From NCBI GenBank assembly GCA_965224095.1, contig OZ245039.1:310001-374000 (forward strand): a stretch of 64,000 nucleotides of DNA. Direction: 5' to 3'. A program made the position numbers and the translations under genes. Positions 17,352-26,460 of this stretch are shown in pieces. Position 1 is the first letter of the stretch. Every line of letters starts with the position of its first letter. A model generated the notes under the pieces. It had not been told where the DNA came from. It was given only the letters and a program-made list of their open reading frames with translations, and ran no database searches. This stretch comes from JBPEWY01 sp965224095 (lineage in GTDB: Bacteria; Bacteroidota; Bacteroidia; Flavobacteriales; Flavobacteriaceae).

Positions 17352-18189
17352 CCAATGCTTCGTAACTCCGGGTTTCGGAAATAATTCCTACCGCAATAAG
17401 CTCTTTTTGTATAGCCTCGATAGTATGAGCGTCAATGAGCTCACGAGACCAGTGGGTAAGCGCCAGCCACTCCCGGATATCTTCTAGTTTTTGTTCATAA
17501 CGATTGGCCAGTGTACGATCGATACTCGGAATATTTTTAAAATCGGCCAATACGGTATTAATAATCTCCAGAATCCGTTTTAATACCGGTCGGTGGTTTT
17601 CTATAAACTCGTTTCGGGCGGCAATAACAAAACAGGGCCAGGGAGTGGGAATATCACCTAAGCGCCTGAACGTACCGTTATCTACCCATGGCTTCGTAGT
17701 AAAATGTTCCCACATAAAATAATCCGCTTCATTATTACTGAGTGCTTTTACCGCACCCGGAAGGTCATTAACGGTAACGAACTGCAATTTGTCTGTATTC
17801 CAGTGATGGTTTCTGGCATTCAGATACGAAACCAGGTGACTACCACTGCCGTAACGGCTAATAGCGGCACGGGTTCCCTGTAAGGCTGCTACCGATTGAT
17901 ACGGTGCATGGGCTGCTACGTGAATTCCCCATAACAGCGGAGACTCTACATAGGTTTGAACAATACTGCTGGGGTTTCCGTTGATAATATCTTTAATAAT
18001 ACCTCCCGTGAGAATAATAGCCATATCGGCTTCACCCGATCGCAGCATATCCCGCATTCTTCCTGTTCCTTCCGGAATATCGGTCCATATAAGTTCTATA
18101 CCGGCATCCTCAAAAAGGCCGTCCTCAATAGCCAGGTGCCAGGGTAAATTAAAATGCTCGGGAACTCCTATGATTTGAACTGTTTTCAA
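17338..18189 (-). CDS. Cytosolic SsuA/THI5-like substrate-binding protein
   Basis: A 283-residue periplasmic-binding-protein fold (NMT1/SsuA type): VPEHFNLPWHLAIEDGLFED at the N-terminus, GEADMAIILTGG, and an ISRYGSGSHL segment. It has no signal peptide or lipobox and no permease or ATPase beside it, so a transport role is not evident. A soluble binding, sensing or THI5-like biosynthetic role is possible. The start is TTG, one base after the stop of the nucleoside phosphorylase gene, so it is the last gene of a three-gene operon. Confidence 0.75.
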   Translation of the reverse strand: MKTVQIIGVPEHFNLPWHLAIEDGLFEDAGIELIWTDIPEGTGRMRDMLRSGEADMAIILTGGIIKDIINGNPSSIVQTYVESPLLWGIHVAAHAPYQSVAALQGTRAAISRYGSGSHLVSYLNARNHHWNTDKLQFVTVNDLPGAVKALSNNEADYFMWEHFTTKPWVDNGTFRRLGDIPTPWPCFVIAARNEFIENHRPVLKRILEIINTVLADFKNIPSIDRTLANRYEQKLEDIREWLALTHWSRELIDAHTIEAIQKELIAVGIISETRSYEALVTRV

Positions 18190-18190
18190 A

Positions 18191-19060
18191 TTATGTAGTT
18201 AATTTATTAAGCGTGTATTGAATTAAATTCTCCACGGCTTCTCCCGGGGTTTTACTAAAAGTTCTGTTTGCTCTGTTAGCAATAATGGCATTCAGGGAAC
18301 ACGCATGATGGCCTAATAATTTTGACAATCCGTAAATAGCGGCGCTTTCCATTTCCAGGTTGGTAATACGCATTCCATTATACGAAAAACAATCTATTTT
18401 ACGATTGAGATCAGGATCCTGAAGGGCCAGTCGCAACACCCTGCCCTGAGGCCCGTAGAAACCAATGGCTGTGGCCGTAATTCCCAAAAAGGTACGATCG
18501 CTTTTTAAGCGCGTTTCCAGCGTATGGCTGTTTTTTACCAAATAGGGGCGCGATTTTCTATCGCTCCATCCGGTGTGCTTAATAAAGGCATCTTCCAGTT
18601 CCGCTTCCAGAATATGTTCGCATTGGTAAGCATGTAACATCCCGTCAAAACCTATGGCGTACTGCGAAAGTACAATATTATCAACCGGAATATCGGCTTG
18701 TAACGATCCGGAAGTACCTACTCTGACGATGTCCAGGGAAGTGAGTTTTTCTTTTAGTGTCCGGGTTTTAAAATCGATATTCACCAGTGCATCGAGTTCA
18801 TTCATCACGATGTCTATATTATCCGGACCAATTCCCGTAGAAATAACGGTAATGCGCTTTCCCCGGTATGTACCGGTATGAGTAACGAATTCTCTGCGTG
18901 ATTTTTTAATATCAACAGTGTCAAAATATTTCGAAACACGTGCTACGCGTGCCGGATCGCCTACAAAAATTACCGTTGAAGCAATATCCTCCGGAAGTAG
19001 ATTAAGGTGATAGATGCTTCCATCGGGATTGATGATAAGCTCCGATTGGGCAATGGGCAT
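18191..19060 (-). CDS. Nucleoside phosphorylase (uridine phosphorylase-like)
   Basis: A 289-residue NP-I family phosphorylase that would split a nucleoside with phosphate into base and pentose-1-phosphate. Visible signatures are VIFVGDPARVARV (phosphate site, about residue 30), VISTGIGPDNIDIV, VRVGTSGSLQ and the nucleoside-binding MRITNLEMESAAIYGLSKL. The MES segment and overall layout favour uridine phosphorylase, but purine specificity is not excluded. It is one base from both neighbours in a DUF1835-phosphorylase-binding protein operon. Confidence 0.88.
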   Translation of the reverse strand: MPIAQSELIINPDGSIYHLNLLPEDIASTVIFVGDPARVARVSKYFDTVDIKKSRREFVTHTGTYRGKRITVISTGIGPDNIDIVMNELDALVNIDFKTRTLKEKLTSLDIVRVGTSGSLQADIPVDNIVLSQYAIGFDGMLHAYQCEHILEAELEDAFIKHTGWSDRKSRPYLVKNSHTLETRLKSDRTFLGITATAIGFYGPQGRVLRLALQDPDLNRKIDCFSYNGMRITNLEMESAAIYGLSKLLGHHACSLNAIIANRANRTFSKTPGEAVENLIQYTLNKLTT

Positions 19061-19061
19061 A

Positions 19062-19994
19062 TTATAATTTTAACAGTTTGCTATTGGCTTCGTTATAGAG
19101 ATACGCATATTTCGGAGCGCCTCCCAGAAACATCTGATCGTCTTTGAGTGCCGCATAATAGTTTTGCTTTCGATGAAGAATCTCTTTGCCCTTTTTATTA
19201 AGCGTAACCGGATTAAAAGACCTGAATAACTGTTTTAAATCGGTAATCATTCTAACAAACTGAATATCGCCAAACCCGTAATACCCCTGGTCTTTCAACA
19301 TAGCACCTACCAGGGCTTCTTTAGATGGCAGATTTAACTCGGTTGATTTTTCCAAAATCCTATTTTCCAGATAATTCAATCCGTTTTTAATAGTCGGAAA
19401 CCTTTTAAGATGGGCCTCCAGTGCTTCCGGAAGGTATTCAAACTGGGAAGCGTTGAATTTTATAAATGTTTCCAGGCGAATAGGATTATCACTGCAGTAC
19501 AGCTGCCAGATATAATCGGCATATTCCACATCATCAAGGGTAAGTGCTATCTTATTTTTATATAAATGAAGAAGGCGTTCTTCCGGTAATTCGGAAAGGC
19601 CGTATAATTTACCTGAGCTATCTTCCTTACCACTGCAAACCAGATAGATCTGTGCTCCTTTACGGTGTTCGTTTAACCAGCTTAAAACGGCAATCATATT
19701 AATCTGGCAAAAGAGATCATACTCAAACCAAAGTACAATTTCATCCTGCTTCTTATGATTACACAGATTGCGATACTCTTTAAGTGTAAGATCGATAAAC
19801 CTGGTTTTGGTTACCTTGTATTTTCTACTGAAGTAATCGTATCTCGTTTTCCAAAAAGATTCGCTACCTACATCGGTGGTTGTTTTCCCTTCACACAGCA
19901 TCTCCCGCCATGTAACAATTTCCCCGTCAATCTCCAGTTTTTTTAGGATCGTCGTTAGGCTATCACCATTGGTGATATGAAGTGTTCCACTCAT
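19062..19994 (-). CDS. DUF1835-domain protein
   Basis: A 310-residue protein with the DUF1835 N-terminal pattern: LHITNGDSLTTILKKL, then GEIVTWREMLCEG and DEIVLWFEYDLFCQINMIAVL. The C-terminal half is helical with no motif I recognise. Family function is unknown. It is the first gene of the three-gene operon reading towards 17.3 kb, with the phosphorylase start one base after its stop. Confidence 0.8.
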   Translation of the reverse strand: MSGTLHITNGDSLTTILKKLEIDGEIVTWREMLCEGKTTTDVGSESFWKTRYDYFSRKYKVTKTRFIDLTLKEYRNLCNHKKQDEIVLWFEYDLFCQINMIAVLSWLNEHRKGAQIYLVCSGKEDSSGKLYGLSELPEERLLHLYKNKIALTLDDVEYADYIWQLYCSDNPIRLETFIKFNASQFEYLPEALEAHLKRFPTIKNGLNYLENRILEKSTELNLPSKEALVGAMLKDQGYYGFGDIQFVRMITDLKQLFRSFNPVTLNKKGKEILHRKQNYYAALKDDQMFLGGAPKYAYLYNEANSKLLKL

Positions 19995-20062
19995 AATTTT
20001 ATAAAGGTTGGGTTGGGTAAATTTATAACATAGGCTAAAATATCAAAAATAATTAACGTTTT

Positions 20063-20413
20063 TTATCCGCCAACGCGTTTTACGCGATAGCCTTTTCCCT
20101 GTAATATCCGGATAATTTTATCTCTAAAATTTCCCTGAATAATAATATCGCCATCCTTTACCGAACCACCCACACCACATTGCGTTTTGAGTAATTTGCC
20201 CAGCGATTTCAAATCGTCTTCAGATCCTTCGAATCCTTTTATAATAGTTACGGTTTTCCCACCGCGTCCTTTATTACTAAAATGAGCTTCTAACTGTTGC
20301 TCTCCGGGGGCAGGGGTCTCTGCTGTCTCTTCCGTTTCGGGTTCAAAATCCCGATTGGTGGAAAACACAAAACCTCCCAGGTCTTCCAGGCTATTTAATT
20401 TCTTTTTCCCCAC
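20063..20413 (-). CDS. SUI1/YciH-family translation factor
   Basis: A 116-residue protein whose C-terminal ~75 residues form an SUI1 (eIF1-like) domain: GKTVTIIKGFEGSEDDLKSL followed by CGVGGSVKDGDIIIQGNFRD and an IRILQGKGYRVKRVGG end. Bacterial YciH-type proteins are thought to influence start-codon selection. The N-terminal ~40 residues are acidic and probably disordered. It begins one base after the oxygenase gene, in the same transcript. Confidence 0.9.
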   Translation of the reverse strand: MGKKKLNSLEDLGGFVFSTNRDFEPETEETAETPAPGEQQLEAHFSNKGRGGKTVTIIKGFEGSEDDLKSLGKLLKTQCGVGGSVKDGDIIIQGNFRDKIIRILQGKGYRVKRVGG

Positions 20414-20414
20414 C

Positions 20415-21365
20415 TTATTTTTTAATAAGCCCTAAGTCTACCAGACGCTCGTGTAAAAAATCACCGGCTGTGATATCGTCAAACTGTTTCGGATGGTCTT
20501 CATCAACGCAATTTTCCAGACAATTCAATGGCATTTCACTAATGGGATGCATAAAGAACGGAATGGAATAGCGTGAAGACCCCCATAATTCTTTGGGCGG
20601 ATTCACCACACGGTGTATTGTTGATTTAAGCTTATTGTTAGTATGTCGGGACAGCATATCGCCCACATTGATCATCAGTTCATCCGGCTGGGCAATGGCA
20701 TCGATCCATTCGCCTTCATGGTTTTGAACCTGCAGGCCTTTCCCCTGAGCACCCATAAGCAGGGTAATCAGGTTAATATCGCCATGCGCAGCGGCCCGTA
20801 CCGCATTTTTAGGTTCCGAAGTAATAGGAGGGTAGTGAATAGGACGCAAAATAGAATTTCCATTCTTAATAAATGCATCGAAATAGGTTTCCTCCAGCCC
20901 CAGATGCAGGGCGAGTGCCCGAAGTACGTATTTAGCCGTTTTTTCCAGATTCTTATAGGTCTGCTTTCCTACCTCATTAAAATCAGACAATTCTTCAACC
21001 TGTACATTATCCGGGTATTCCGCTTTCAGTTTCGGATTGTTTTCCACATACTGTCCGAAATGCCAAAACTCTTTCAGATCTCCTTCTTTTCTTCCCTTTG
21101 CGTGTTCTTTACCAAACGAGGTATATCCTCTTTGACCTCCAATACCCTCAATTTCATACTTGGATTTGGTTTCCAGAGGAAGTGCAAAAAACTTCTTGAT
21201 TTCGCTGTATAAACTATCCACCAGTTCATCGCTTAAAAAATGTCCTTTAAGCGCTACAAAGCCTATATTTTCATAAGCGGCTCCTATTTCTCTAATAAAT
21301 TTTTGCTTTCGTTCGGGATCTTCCGATAAGAAATCTCTCAGATCCACACTAGGTATCTTATTCAT
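20415..21365 (-). CDS. 2-oxoglutarate/Fe(II) oxygenase (isopenicillin N synthase-like)
   Basis: A 316-residue non-haem iron dioxygenase of the isopenicillin N synthase type. The N-terminal DIOX_N region (SVDLRDFLS, FFALPLETKSKYE) is followed by the iron ligands in AAHGDINLITLLMG (HxD) and STIHRVVNPP (distal His, with R for the co-substrate). The substrate is unknown; relatives are widespread in flavobacteria. The longest frame starts at a TTG inside a TACATTTG promoter; the ATG at 21365 (MNKIPSVDLRDF) is the better start. Confidence 0.88.
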   Translation of the reverse strand: MNKIPSVDLRDFLSEDPERKQKFIREIGAAYENIGFVALKGHFLSDELVDSLYSEIKKFFALPLETKSKYEIEGIGGQRGYTSFGKEHAKGRKEGDLKEFWHFGQYVENNPKLKAEYPDNVQVEELSDFNEVGKQTYKNLEKTAKYVLRALALHLGLEETYFDAFIKNGNSILRPIHYPPITSEPKNAVRAAAHGDINLITLLMGAQGKGLQVQNHEGEWIDAIAQPDELMINVGDMLSRHTNNKLKSTIHRVVNPPKELWGSSRYSIPFFMHPISEMPLNCLENCVDEDHPKQFDDITAGDFLHERLVDLGLIKK

Positions 21366-21386
21366 AATCGATAATCTTACTTTATA

Positions 21387-21394
21387 CAAATGTA
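21387..21394 (-). promoter_or_regulatory. Putative -7 element TACATTTG of the oxygenase operon
   Basis: Exact TAnnTTTG match on the minus strand, 22 bases before the ATG. On the plus strand a near match (TACATTTA, about 21475) precedes the divergent E1 gene. Confidence 0.5.
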
Positions 21395-21501
21395 ACGAAA
21401 AATCGGTTTGCCATTACAGATATCCTGCGAATATTAACACCCTAATATTTCCTGTTTTCCGAACATTTTTTTTTCTACATTTACCCCAAAATATACACCA
21501 T

Positions 21502-23508
21502 ATGACTGCTACGTCTTCCCATGCTGTTAAGATTGACTATAACAGAGGAGATCTTTCCGATGAGAAACTTTTAGATCTGTACAAAGGCATGTTAAAGCCC
21601 CGGATGATCGAAGAGAAAATGCTCATTCTATTACGTCAGGGCAAAATATCCAAATGGTTCAGCGGGATAGGCCAGGAGGCTATTGCAGTGGGAGTAACCA
21701 AGTCGTTAACGGCCGACGAATACATTCTGCCTATGCACAGGAATCTGGGAGTTTTTACTTCCAGGAATATTCCTTTATACCGCCTCTTTTCGCAATGGCA
21801 AGGCAAAGCCAACGGATTTACAAAAGGGCGCGACCGCAGTTTTCACTTCGGTACACAGGAGTATCATATTGTGGGGATGATCTCGCATTTAGGCCCTCAG
21901 TTAGGGGTAGCCGACGGGATTGCGCTGGCCAATTTGCTACAGAAAAATAAATTAGCTACCGCCGTATTCACGGGTGAAGGAGCTACCAGCGAGGGAGATT
22001 TTCACGAAGCTTTAAACGTGGCTGCCGTATGGAATTTACCGGTTTTATTCTGTGTTGAAAACAATGGTTACGGACTGTCAACTCCTACCGCAGAACAGTT
22101 TAAATGCGAACACCTGGCCGATAAGGGGAAGGGATATGGCATGGAAGCGCATATTATTGACGGGAATAATATTCTGGAAGTATACACCAGGGTAAATCAG
22201 CTGGCACAGAGCATACGAAACAATCCGCGTCCAATACTGTTGGAGTTCAAAACTTTCAGGATGCGCGGACATGAAGAAGCCAGCGGTACCAAATATGTTC
22301 CGAAAGAACTTCTGGAGTCCTGGAGGGCTAAAGACCCCCTGGAAAACTACCAGGCCTATTTAAAAGATATCAAGGTACTTACCGATGCCAATGAGGTAGC
22401 CATGAAAGAAGCCATTATTCAGGAAATTAATGAACACCTGCAAAAAGCATTCGATGAAAAAACAATAACGGCTAATACAGCCGAGGAATTAAACGATGTA
22501 TACAAGCCCTTTGAGTATAAAGAAACGCTTCCCGGCACGGAAACACACAACATCCGGCTTGTGGATGCTATTTCGGAAGGGCTGTACCAGGCCATGGAGC
22601 AGCATGATAATCTGGTGATTATGGGGCAGGATATTGCCGAGTACGGAGGCGTCTTTAAAATCACCGAAGGCTTTATCGAACAATTCGGGAAAGAGCGGGT
22701 GCGAAATACGCCTATTTGCGAATCGGCCATCGTTTCCACGGCTATGGGACTCTCTATAAACGGAATGAAAGCCGTTATGGAAATGCAATTTGCCGATTTT
22801 GTGTCCAGCGGGTTTAATCCCATTGTTAATTACCTGGCCAAAGTGCACTACCGATGGAATGAAAACGCCGATGTGGTTGTAAGAATGCCCTGTGGTGCCG
22901 GCGTGGGGGCAGGCCCTTTTCACAGTCAGACCAATGAAGCCTGGTTTACCAAAACCCCGGGATTAAAAGTAGTATACCCGGCTTTTCCATACGATGCCAA
23001 AGGTTTACTGGCCACCGCTGTAAACGACCCCAATCCGGTGCTCTTTTTTGAACATAAGGCGCTGTATCGCAGCGTTTATCAGGAGGTCCCCAAAGATTAT
23101 TACACCCTTCCGCTCGGAAAGGCAGCCGTACTAAACAAAGGTACTCAGGTGAGTATCATTACCTATGGAGCCGGTGTGCACTGGGCACTGGATGTGCTGA
23201 AAGAAAACAGCCAAATAGACGCGGATCTTATAGATTTGCGAACCCTTCAACCCCTGGATATAGATGCTGTACTACAATCGGTTAAGAAAACCGGGAAGGC
23301 TATTATCTTACAGGAAGATACGCTCTTCGGAGGGATTGCCAGCGATCTTTCGGCAATGATCATGGAGTCTTGCTTTGAATACCTGGATGCTCCTGTAAAG
23401 CGTGTGGGGAGTCTGGAAACCCCGGTTCCCTTTGCTAAAAACCTCGAAGACAACTATCTTCCGAAAGCCAGATTTGAAAAGGCATTACAAGATTTACTGG
23501 CTTATTAA
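21502..23508 (+). CDS. Fused alpha/beta 2-oxoacid dehydrogenase E1 component
   Basis: A 668-residue fusion of both E1 subunits. The alpha part (about 1-330) holds the thiamine diphosphate site: TGEGATSEGDFHEALNVAA with VENNGYGLSTP. The beta part (about 345-668) begins NIRLVDAISEGLYQAMEQ and has GQDIAEYGGVFKIT and FADFVSSGFNPIVN. It decarboxylates a 2-oxoacid and acylates the lipoyl arm of E2; branched-chain oxoacids (2-oxoisovalerate) are the usual assignment in Bacteroidota. No E2 or E3 gene is adjacent. Confidence 0.92.
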   Translation: MTATSSHAVKIDYNRGDLSDEKLLDLYKGMLKPRMIEEKMLILLRQGKISKWFSGIGQEAIAVGVTKSLTADEYILPMHRNLGVFTSRNIPLYRLFSQWQGKANGFTKGRDRSFHFGTQEYHIVGMISHLGPQLGVADGIALANLLQKNKLATAVFTGEGATSEGDFHEALNVAAVWNLPVLFCVENNGYGLSTPTAEQFKCEHLADKGKGYGMEAHIIDGNNILEVYTRVNQLAQSIRNNPRPILLEFKTFRMRGHEEASGTKYVPKELLESWRAKDPLENYQAYLKDIKVLTDANEVAMKEAIIQEINEHLQKAFDEKTITANTAEELNDVYKPFEYKETLPGTETHNIRLVDAISEGLYQAMEQHDNLVIMGQDIAEYGGVFKITEGFIEQFGKERVRNTPICESAIVSTAMGLSINGMKAVMEMQFADFVSSGFNPIVNYLAKVHYRWNENADVVVRMPCGAGVGAGPFHSQTNEAWFTKTPGLKVVYPAFPYDAKGLLATAVNDPNPVLFFEHKALYRSVYQEVPKDYYTLPLGKAAVLNKGTQVSIITYGAGVHWALDVLKENSQIDADLIDLRTLQPLDIDAVLQSVKKTGKAIILQEDTLFGGIASDLSAMIMESCFEYLDAPVKRVGSLETPVPFAKNLEDNYLPKARFEKALQDLLAY

Positions 23509-23618
23509 ATCCGAACTGGCATACAAATTGAAGACATCCGTAAGGTACAGAAATGAACTAAATGTTCATATGGAACGTATATTATAAATAGAAACGTTTA
23601 AATTAAAACCAAATTTTT

Positions 23619-24101
23619 ATGAAAAAGACGACTTTTGTGCTTTTAACGATGCTCGCCATGGTAGCATCTTCCTGCTCACTTTCCAAATTTAATAAGGAAG
23701 TAAGACAATCGGTTAACGGATCGTGGACGCTTACCAATATCGATTACGATAAACCCGGGATTTACGAAGCCATCTTATTTAACGATGTGGATGCCGACTG
23801 CTTTGCGGGAAGCGACTGGTTTTTCAGAAATAACAACAGTACGGGAACCTATACGATTAAAGGAGGAGATAAATGCTCGAACGGTTTGCGATATATTCGC
23901 TGGTCTATCAACGAGCTATCCGACACCCAAGCGCAATTACAGTTTAAATTCATCGACGAAAAAAAGAGAGATATCAATCCGAACGGATACCGACTCACCA
24001 TTGAAAAACTGGATGCAGAAACCATGGTGTTATATCACTCGGTAAACGTAGAGGGAAGTCCTCTTAAAATAAGCTATACATTTAAACGAACAAACCTATA
24101 A
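23619..24101 (+). CDS. Lipocalin-like lipoprotein
   Basis: A 160-residue lipoprotein: signal LLTMLAMVASSCSLSKF with the lipid-acceptor Cys at residue 19, then a lipocalin-like beta domain starting SVNGSWTLTNIDYD. The small barrel suggests binding of a hydrophobic ligand or a structural envelope role; neither can be tested here. It is 16 bases before an OmpA-family lipoprotein and likely co-transcribed with it. Confidence 0.82.
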   Translation: MKKTTFVLLTMLAMVASSCSLSKFNKEVRQSVNGSWTLTNIDYDKPGIYEAILFNDVDADCFAGSDWFFRNNNSTGTYTIKGGDKCSNGLRYIRWSINELSDTQAQLQFKFIDEKKRDINPNGYRLTIEKLDAETMVLYHSVNVEGSPLKISYTFKRTNL

Positions 24102-24117
24102 TTTTAAGCAAACAACT

Positions 24118-24813
24118 ATGAAAGTTACATTAAGAAACCTTGGAATATTAAGTATATGTACTGCCCTTTTACTAAGCTGTAGTGCGGTACAGAATGCGAA
24201 TAACAAACAAAAAGGCGCCGTTATCGGAGCCGCCGGAGGTGCGGTTATCGGTGGTGTTATTGGAAATAATGTGGGAAATAAGAAAAATTCGGTAGTAGGC
24301 GCTATTATCGGAGCTGTTGTGGGCGGTGCTGCCGGCGCATATATCGGCGATCGTATGGACCGTCAGGCGGAACGTATTGAAGAAGAGCTTCCCGGTGCCG
24401 AAGTAACCCGGGTAGGAGAGGGGATCAATGTAACCTTCGACGAATCGAACGGGGTATATTTTGCTACCAATAAAGCTGCCGTGAACAGTGCTTCTGCGGC
24501 TACGCTGGATAAGATGGCGAATATTTTTAAGGAGTATCCGGATTCCAATATTATTATAGAAGGACATACCGATAGTACCGGTGATGCCGATTACAACCTG
24601 TCGCTTTCTCAAAAAAGAGCACAGTCGGTGGCCGATTACCTGGCATCGAAGGGGGTAGACCGATCTCGTTTTAGCATCGGATGGTATGGCGAAACCCAGC
24701 CCAAGTACGATAACGAAACTGCCGACGGGCGCGCTAAAAACCGACGTGTGGAATTGGGTATCATAGCCAACGAAGCGCTAAAAGAAGAGGCTAAGGAAAA
24801 AACCAAAGGATAA
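24118..24813 (+). CDS. OmpA-family lipoprotein with glycine-zipper segment
   Basis: A 231-residue lipoprotein: signal ending LLLSCSAVQ (Cys at residue 21), a glycine-zipper stretch (about residues 35-82) that probably inserts in a membrane, and a C-terminal OmpA peptidoglycan-binding domain (about 110-220) with IIIEGHTDSTGDADYN, LSLSQKRAQSVADYL and the AKNRRVELGI end. It should tether the outer membrane to peptidoglycan. It shares its transcript with the lipocalin gene and is followed by a strong terminator. Confidence 0.92.
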   Translation: MKVTLRNLGILSICTALLLSCSAVQNANNKQKGAVIGAAGGAVIGGVIGNNVGNKKNSVVGAIIGAVVGGAAGAYIGDRMDRQAERIEEELPGAEVTRVGEGINVTFDESNGVYFATNKAAVNSASAATLDKMANIFKEYPDSNIIIEGHTDSTGDADYNLSLSQKRAQSVADYLASKGVDRSRFSIGWYGETQPKYDNETADGRAKNRRVELGIIANEALKEEAKEKTKG

Positions 24814-24855
24814 TATATTTAGGAAACTGCCTATCCAGGTAGTGGATTTAGGGTG

Positions 24856-24883
24856 AAGAGCTGCTCCGCAAGGAGTGGCTTTT
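24856..24883 (+). terminator. Rho-independent terminator after the OmpA-family gene
   Basis: A 12-pair stem (AAGAGCTGCTCC with GGAGTGGCTTTT, with G-U pairs) closes a GCAA tetraloop and runs into T. It lies ~40 bases past the stop. Confidence 0.8.
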
Positions 24884-24964
24884 CTTGTTTCTTGTTTCTG
24901 ATTCCTAATTTCTAATTTCTGATTCCTGGTTTCTGATTTCTAATTTCTGGTTTCTGATTTTTAA
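24881..24964. repeat. Heptanucleotide tandem repeat, 12 units
   Basis: Twelve uninterrupted 7-base units run from 24881 to 24964, all fitting TTYYTRR or a one-base variant: TTTCTTG twice, then mixtures of TTTCTGA, TTCCTAA, TTTCTAA, TTCCTGG and TTTCTGG, ending TTTTTAA. The last unit contains the stop codon of the YceI gene. Frame and unit length are perfect; only base content varies. It fills the gap between the OmpA terminator and YceI. Confidence 0.9.
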
Positions 24965-25500
24965 TCCTGCGGGGGTGATGCATTGAGGGGAATACGGATA
25001 TATACATCTACTTTGTTTTCAAAGCGCTTTTCATTCACCTGAATGCCAAAATCCATAAGATTTACCGAGGTAACGGCAAATATGGTATCCTGAATAAGTC
25101 GGGTATCCAATACGGTAGATTTAGATATATCTTTAATAGTCAGATTGCCCACTACCAGATAACCCGTATGGTCCTGTACAATACGCGTGCTTTTAAACGC
25201 AATCTCCGGGTATTTCTTTTTACCGAGAAATTTTTTAGAAAACAACCGAAGGTCGCGAGCCATATTGCCCGTTTTTAAGGAAGCTACCTGTACTTTTGCC
25301 CGGATAAAAGATTCGTGAAGCTGCTCGGGATCGAAATGACTTTTGGTTTGCAGTCCGCCAATGGTTCCCACCACATTATCGGAAACCAAATGGAGGGTAA
25401 TTTGTGCCTGGTTGTCCTGCAACGCAGGATCCGTAAAATAACCGGAAATACCCAACCAGCCCGCCGCAAAAAGTAGGAAAATTTTCTTGTTAAGTACCAT
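24961..25500 (-). CDS. YceI-family protein
   Basis: About 179 residues from the ATG at 25500 (MVLNKKIFLLFAAGWLG, a signal peptide); the open frame upstream to 25596 has no family similarity. The YceI lipocalin-like beta domain follows, with KVQVASLKTGNMARD, the KKYPEIAFKSTRI segment and GNLTIKDISKSTV. YceI proteins are periplasmic and bind polyisoprenoid-like lipids. It is divergent from the hydroxylase gene. Confidence 0.82.
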   Translation of the reverse strand: MVLNKKIFLLFAAGWLGISGYFTDPALQDNQAQITLHLVSDNVVGTIGGLQTKSHFDPEQLHESFIRAKVQVASLKTGNMARDLRLFSKKFLGKKKYPEIAFKSTRIVQDHTGYLVVGNLTIKDISKSTVLDTRLIQDTIFAVTSVNLMDFGIQVNEKRFENKVDVYIRIPLNASPPQD

Positions 25501-25604
25501 AATATAAGCGATTTGGTCGATTAAATATAGTAAATAGTTGACAATCAACATACTATTTGGTATAAAATACGATAAACGGTATTGCAGGACAAGCATTCTT
25601 TTTG

Positions 25605-25612
25605 TAATTTTG
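25605..25612 (+). promoter_or_regulatory. Putative -7 element TAATTTTG of the hydroxylase gene
   Basis: Fits TAnnTTTG and lies 22 bases before the ATG at 25634. It also shows that the longer open frame from 25538 is untranslated upstream sequence. Confidence 0.45.
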
Positions 25613-25633
25613 AGTGTCAGTCAATCAAAGAAA

Positions 25634-26302
25634 ATGAGTACATCCAAAGCAAAACGTCCAAAGCATAAGGGGAGTGGTACCATCTTTAAAAATCCGCTGC
25701 TGGAGCGGCTTACCAAAACACATATCGCCATTCCGCTCGTCCTGTTTTCTGTAATATCGGGCGTATTGATCTATTACGGGATCATAGAAAAAGGGTTTAC
25801 CACCCCGCAGATAATTTTGTTGTTTATAGCCGGTATGTTTGTATTTACGCTGGTAGAGTACCTGATGCACCGGTATTTATACCATATAAAACCCCACAGC
25901 CATAGTTTTGAGCAGTTTAGTTATAAGGTACACGGCGTACATCACGATTATCCGAAAGACAAGCAGCGGCTGGCCATGCCGCCGGTTATGGCATTGGTGC
26001 TCGCTACGTTTTTCTTTGTGCTTTACAGGGCTTTAATGGGCGATTACGTGTTTGGATTCCTGGCCGGTTTTCTTATGGGATATACAGGCTATTTATGCGT
26101 GCATTACAGCGTACATATTTTTAAAGTACCCAATAATTTCCTGAAGGTATTGTGGCATCATCACGCCATACACCACTACCGACAACCCGACAAGGCTTTT
26201 GGAGTTTCTTCGCCCTTATGGGATTATATTTTCGGGACCATGCCCGAATTGCTCAAACCGGAACAACAGGCCGGGAAAGGGGAGTATATTGACCCGCAGT
26301 AA
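25634..26302 (+). CDS. Fatty acid hydroxylase / sterol desaturase family membrane protein
   Basis: A 222-residue membrane protein with the di-iron histidine boxes of the fatty acid hydroxylase superfamily: MHRYLYH, VHGVHHDYPKD, VHYSVHIFK and HHHAIHHYR. Two pairs of hydrophobic helices flank the boxes. The layout resembles 2-hydroxylases of sphingolipid or fatty acids, which is plausible since Bacteroidota make sphingolipids; the substrate is inference. The start is the ATG at 25634 (MSTSKAKRPK), after the promoter. Confidence 0.86.
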   Translation: MSTSKAKRPKHKGSGTIFKNPLLERLTKTHIAIPLVLFSVISGVLIYYGIIEKGFTTPQIILLFIAGMFVFTLVEYLMHRYLYHIKPHSHSFEQFSYKVHGVHHDYPKDKQRLAMPPVMALVLATFFFVLYRALMGDYVFGFLAGFLMGYTGYLCVHYSVHIFKVPNNFLKVLWHHHAIHHYRQPDKAFGVSSPLWDYIFGTMPELLKPEQQAGKGEYIDPQ

Positions 26303-26460
26303 GCCCGGGTTTTTCATGAGTTATACACGGAAAACTACCGTATATAAAAGGATGAAAACTACTGATAATTAGGGGATTACACCTGTAATTCGCTCCGTTT
26401 AATAGTTATACATTTGAAGTAATAGTAACCAGGCTTTTCGGGCCATTAAAAACCAATGTT

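Noticed and set aside
25501..25596. N-terminal extension of the YceI gene
   Set aside because: The stretch overlaps the promoter region of the divergent hydroxylase gene and the signal peptide begins at 25500.
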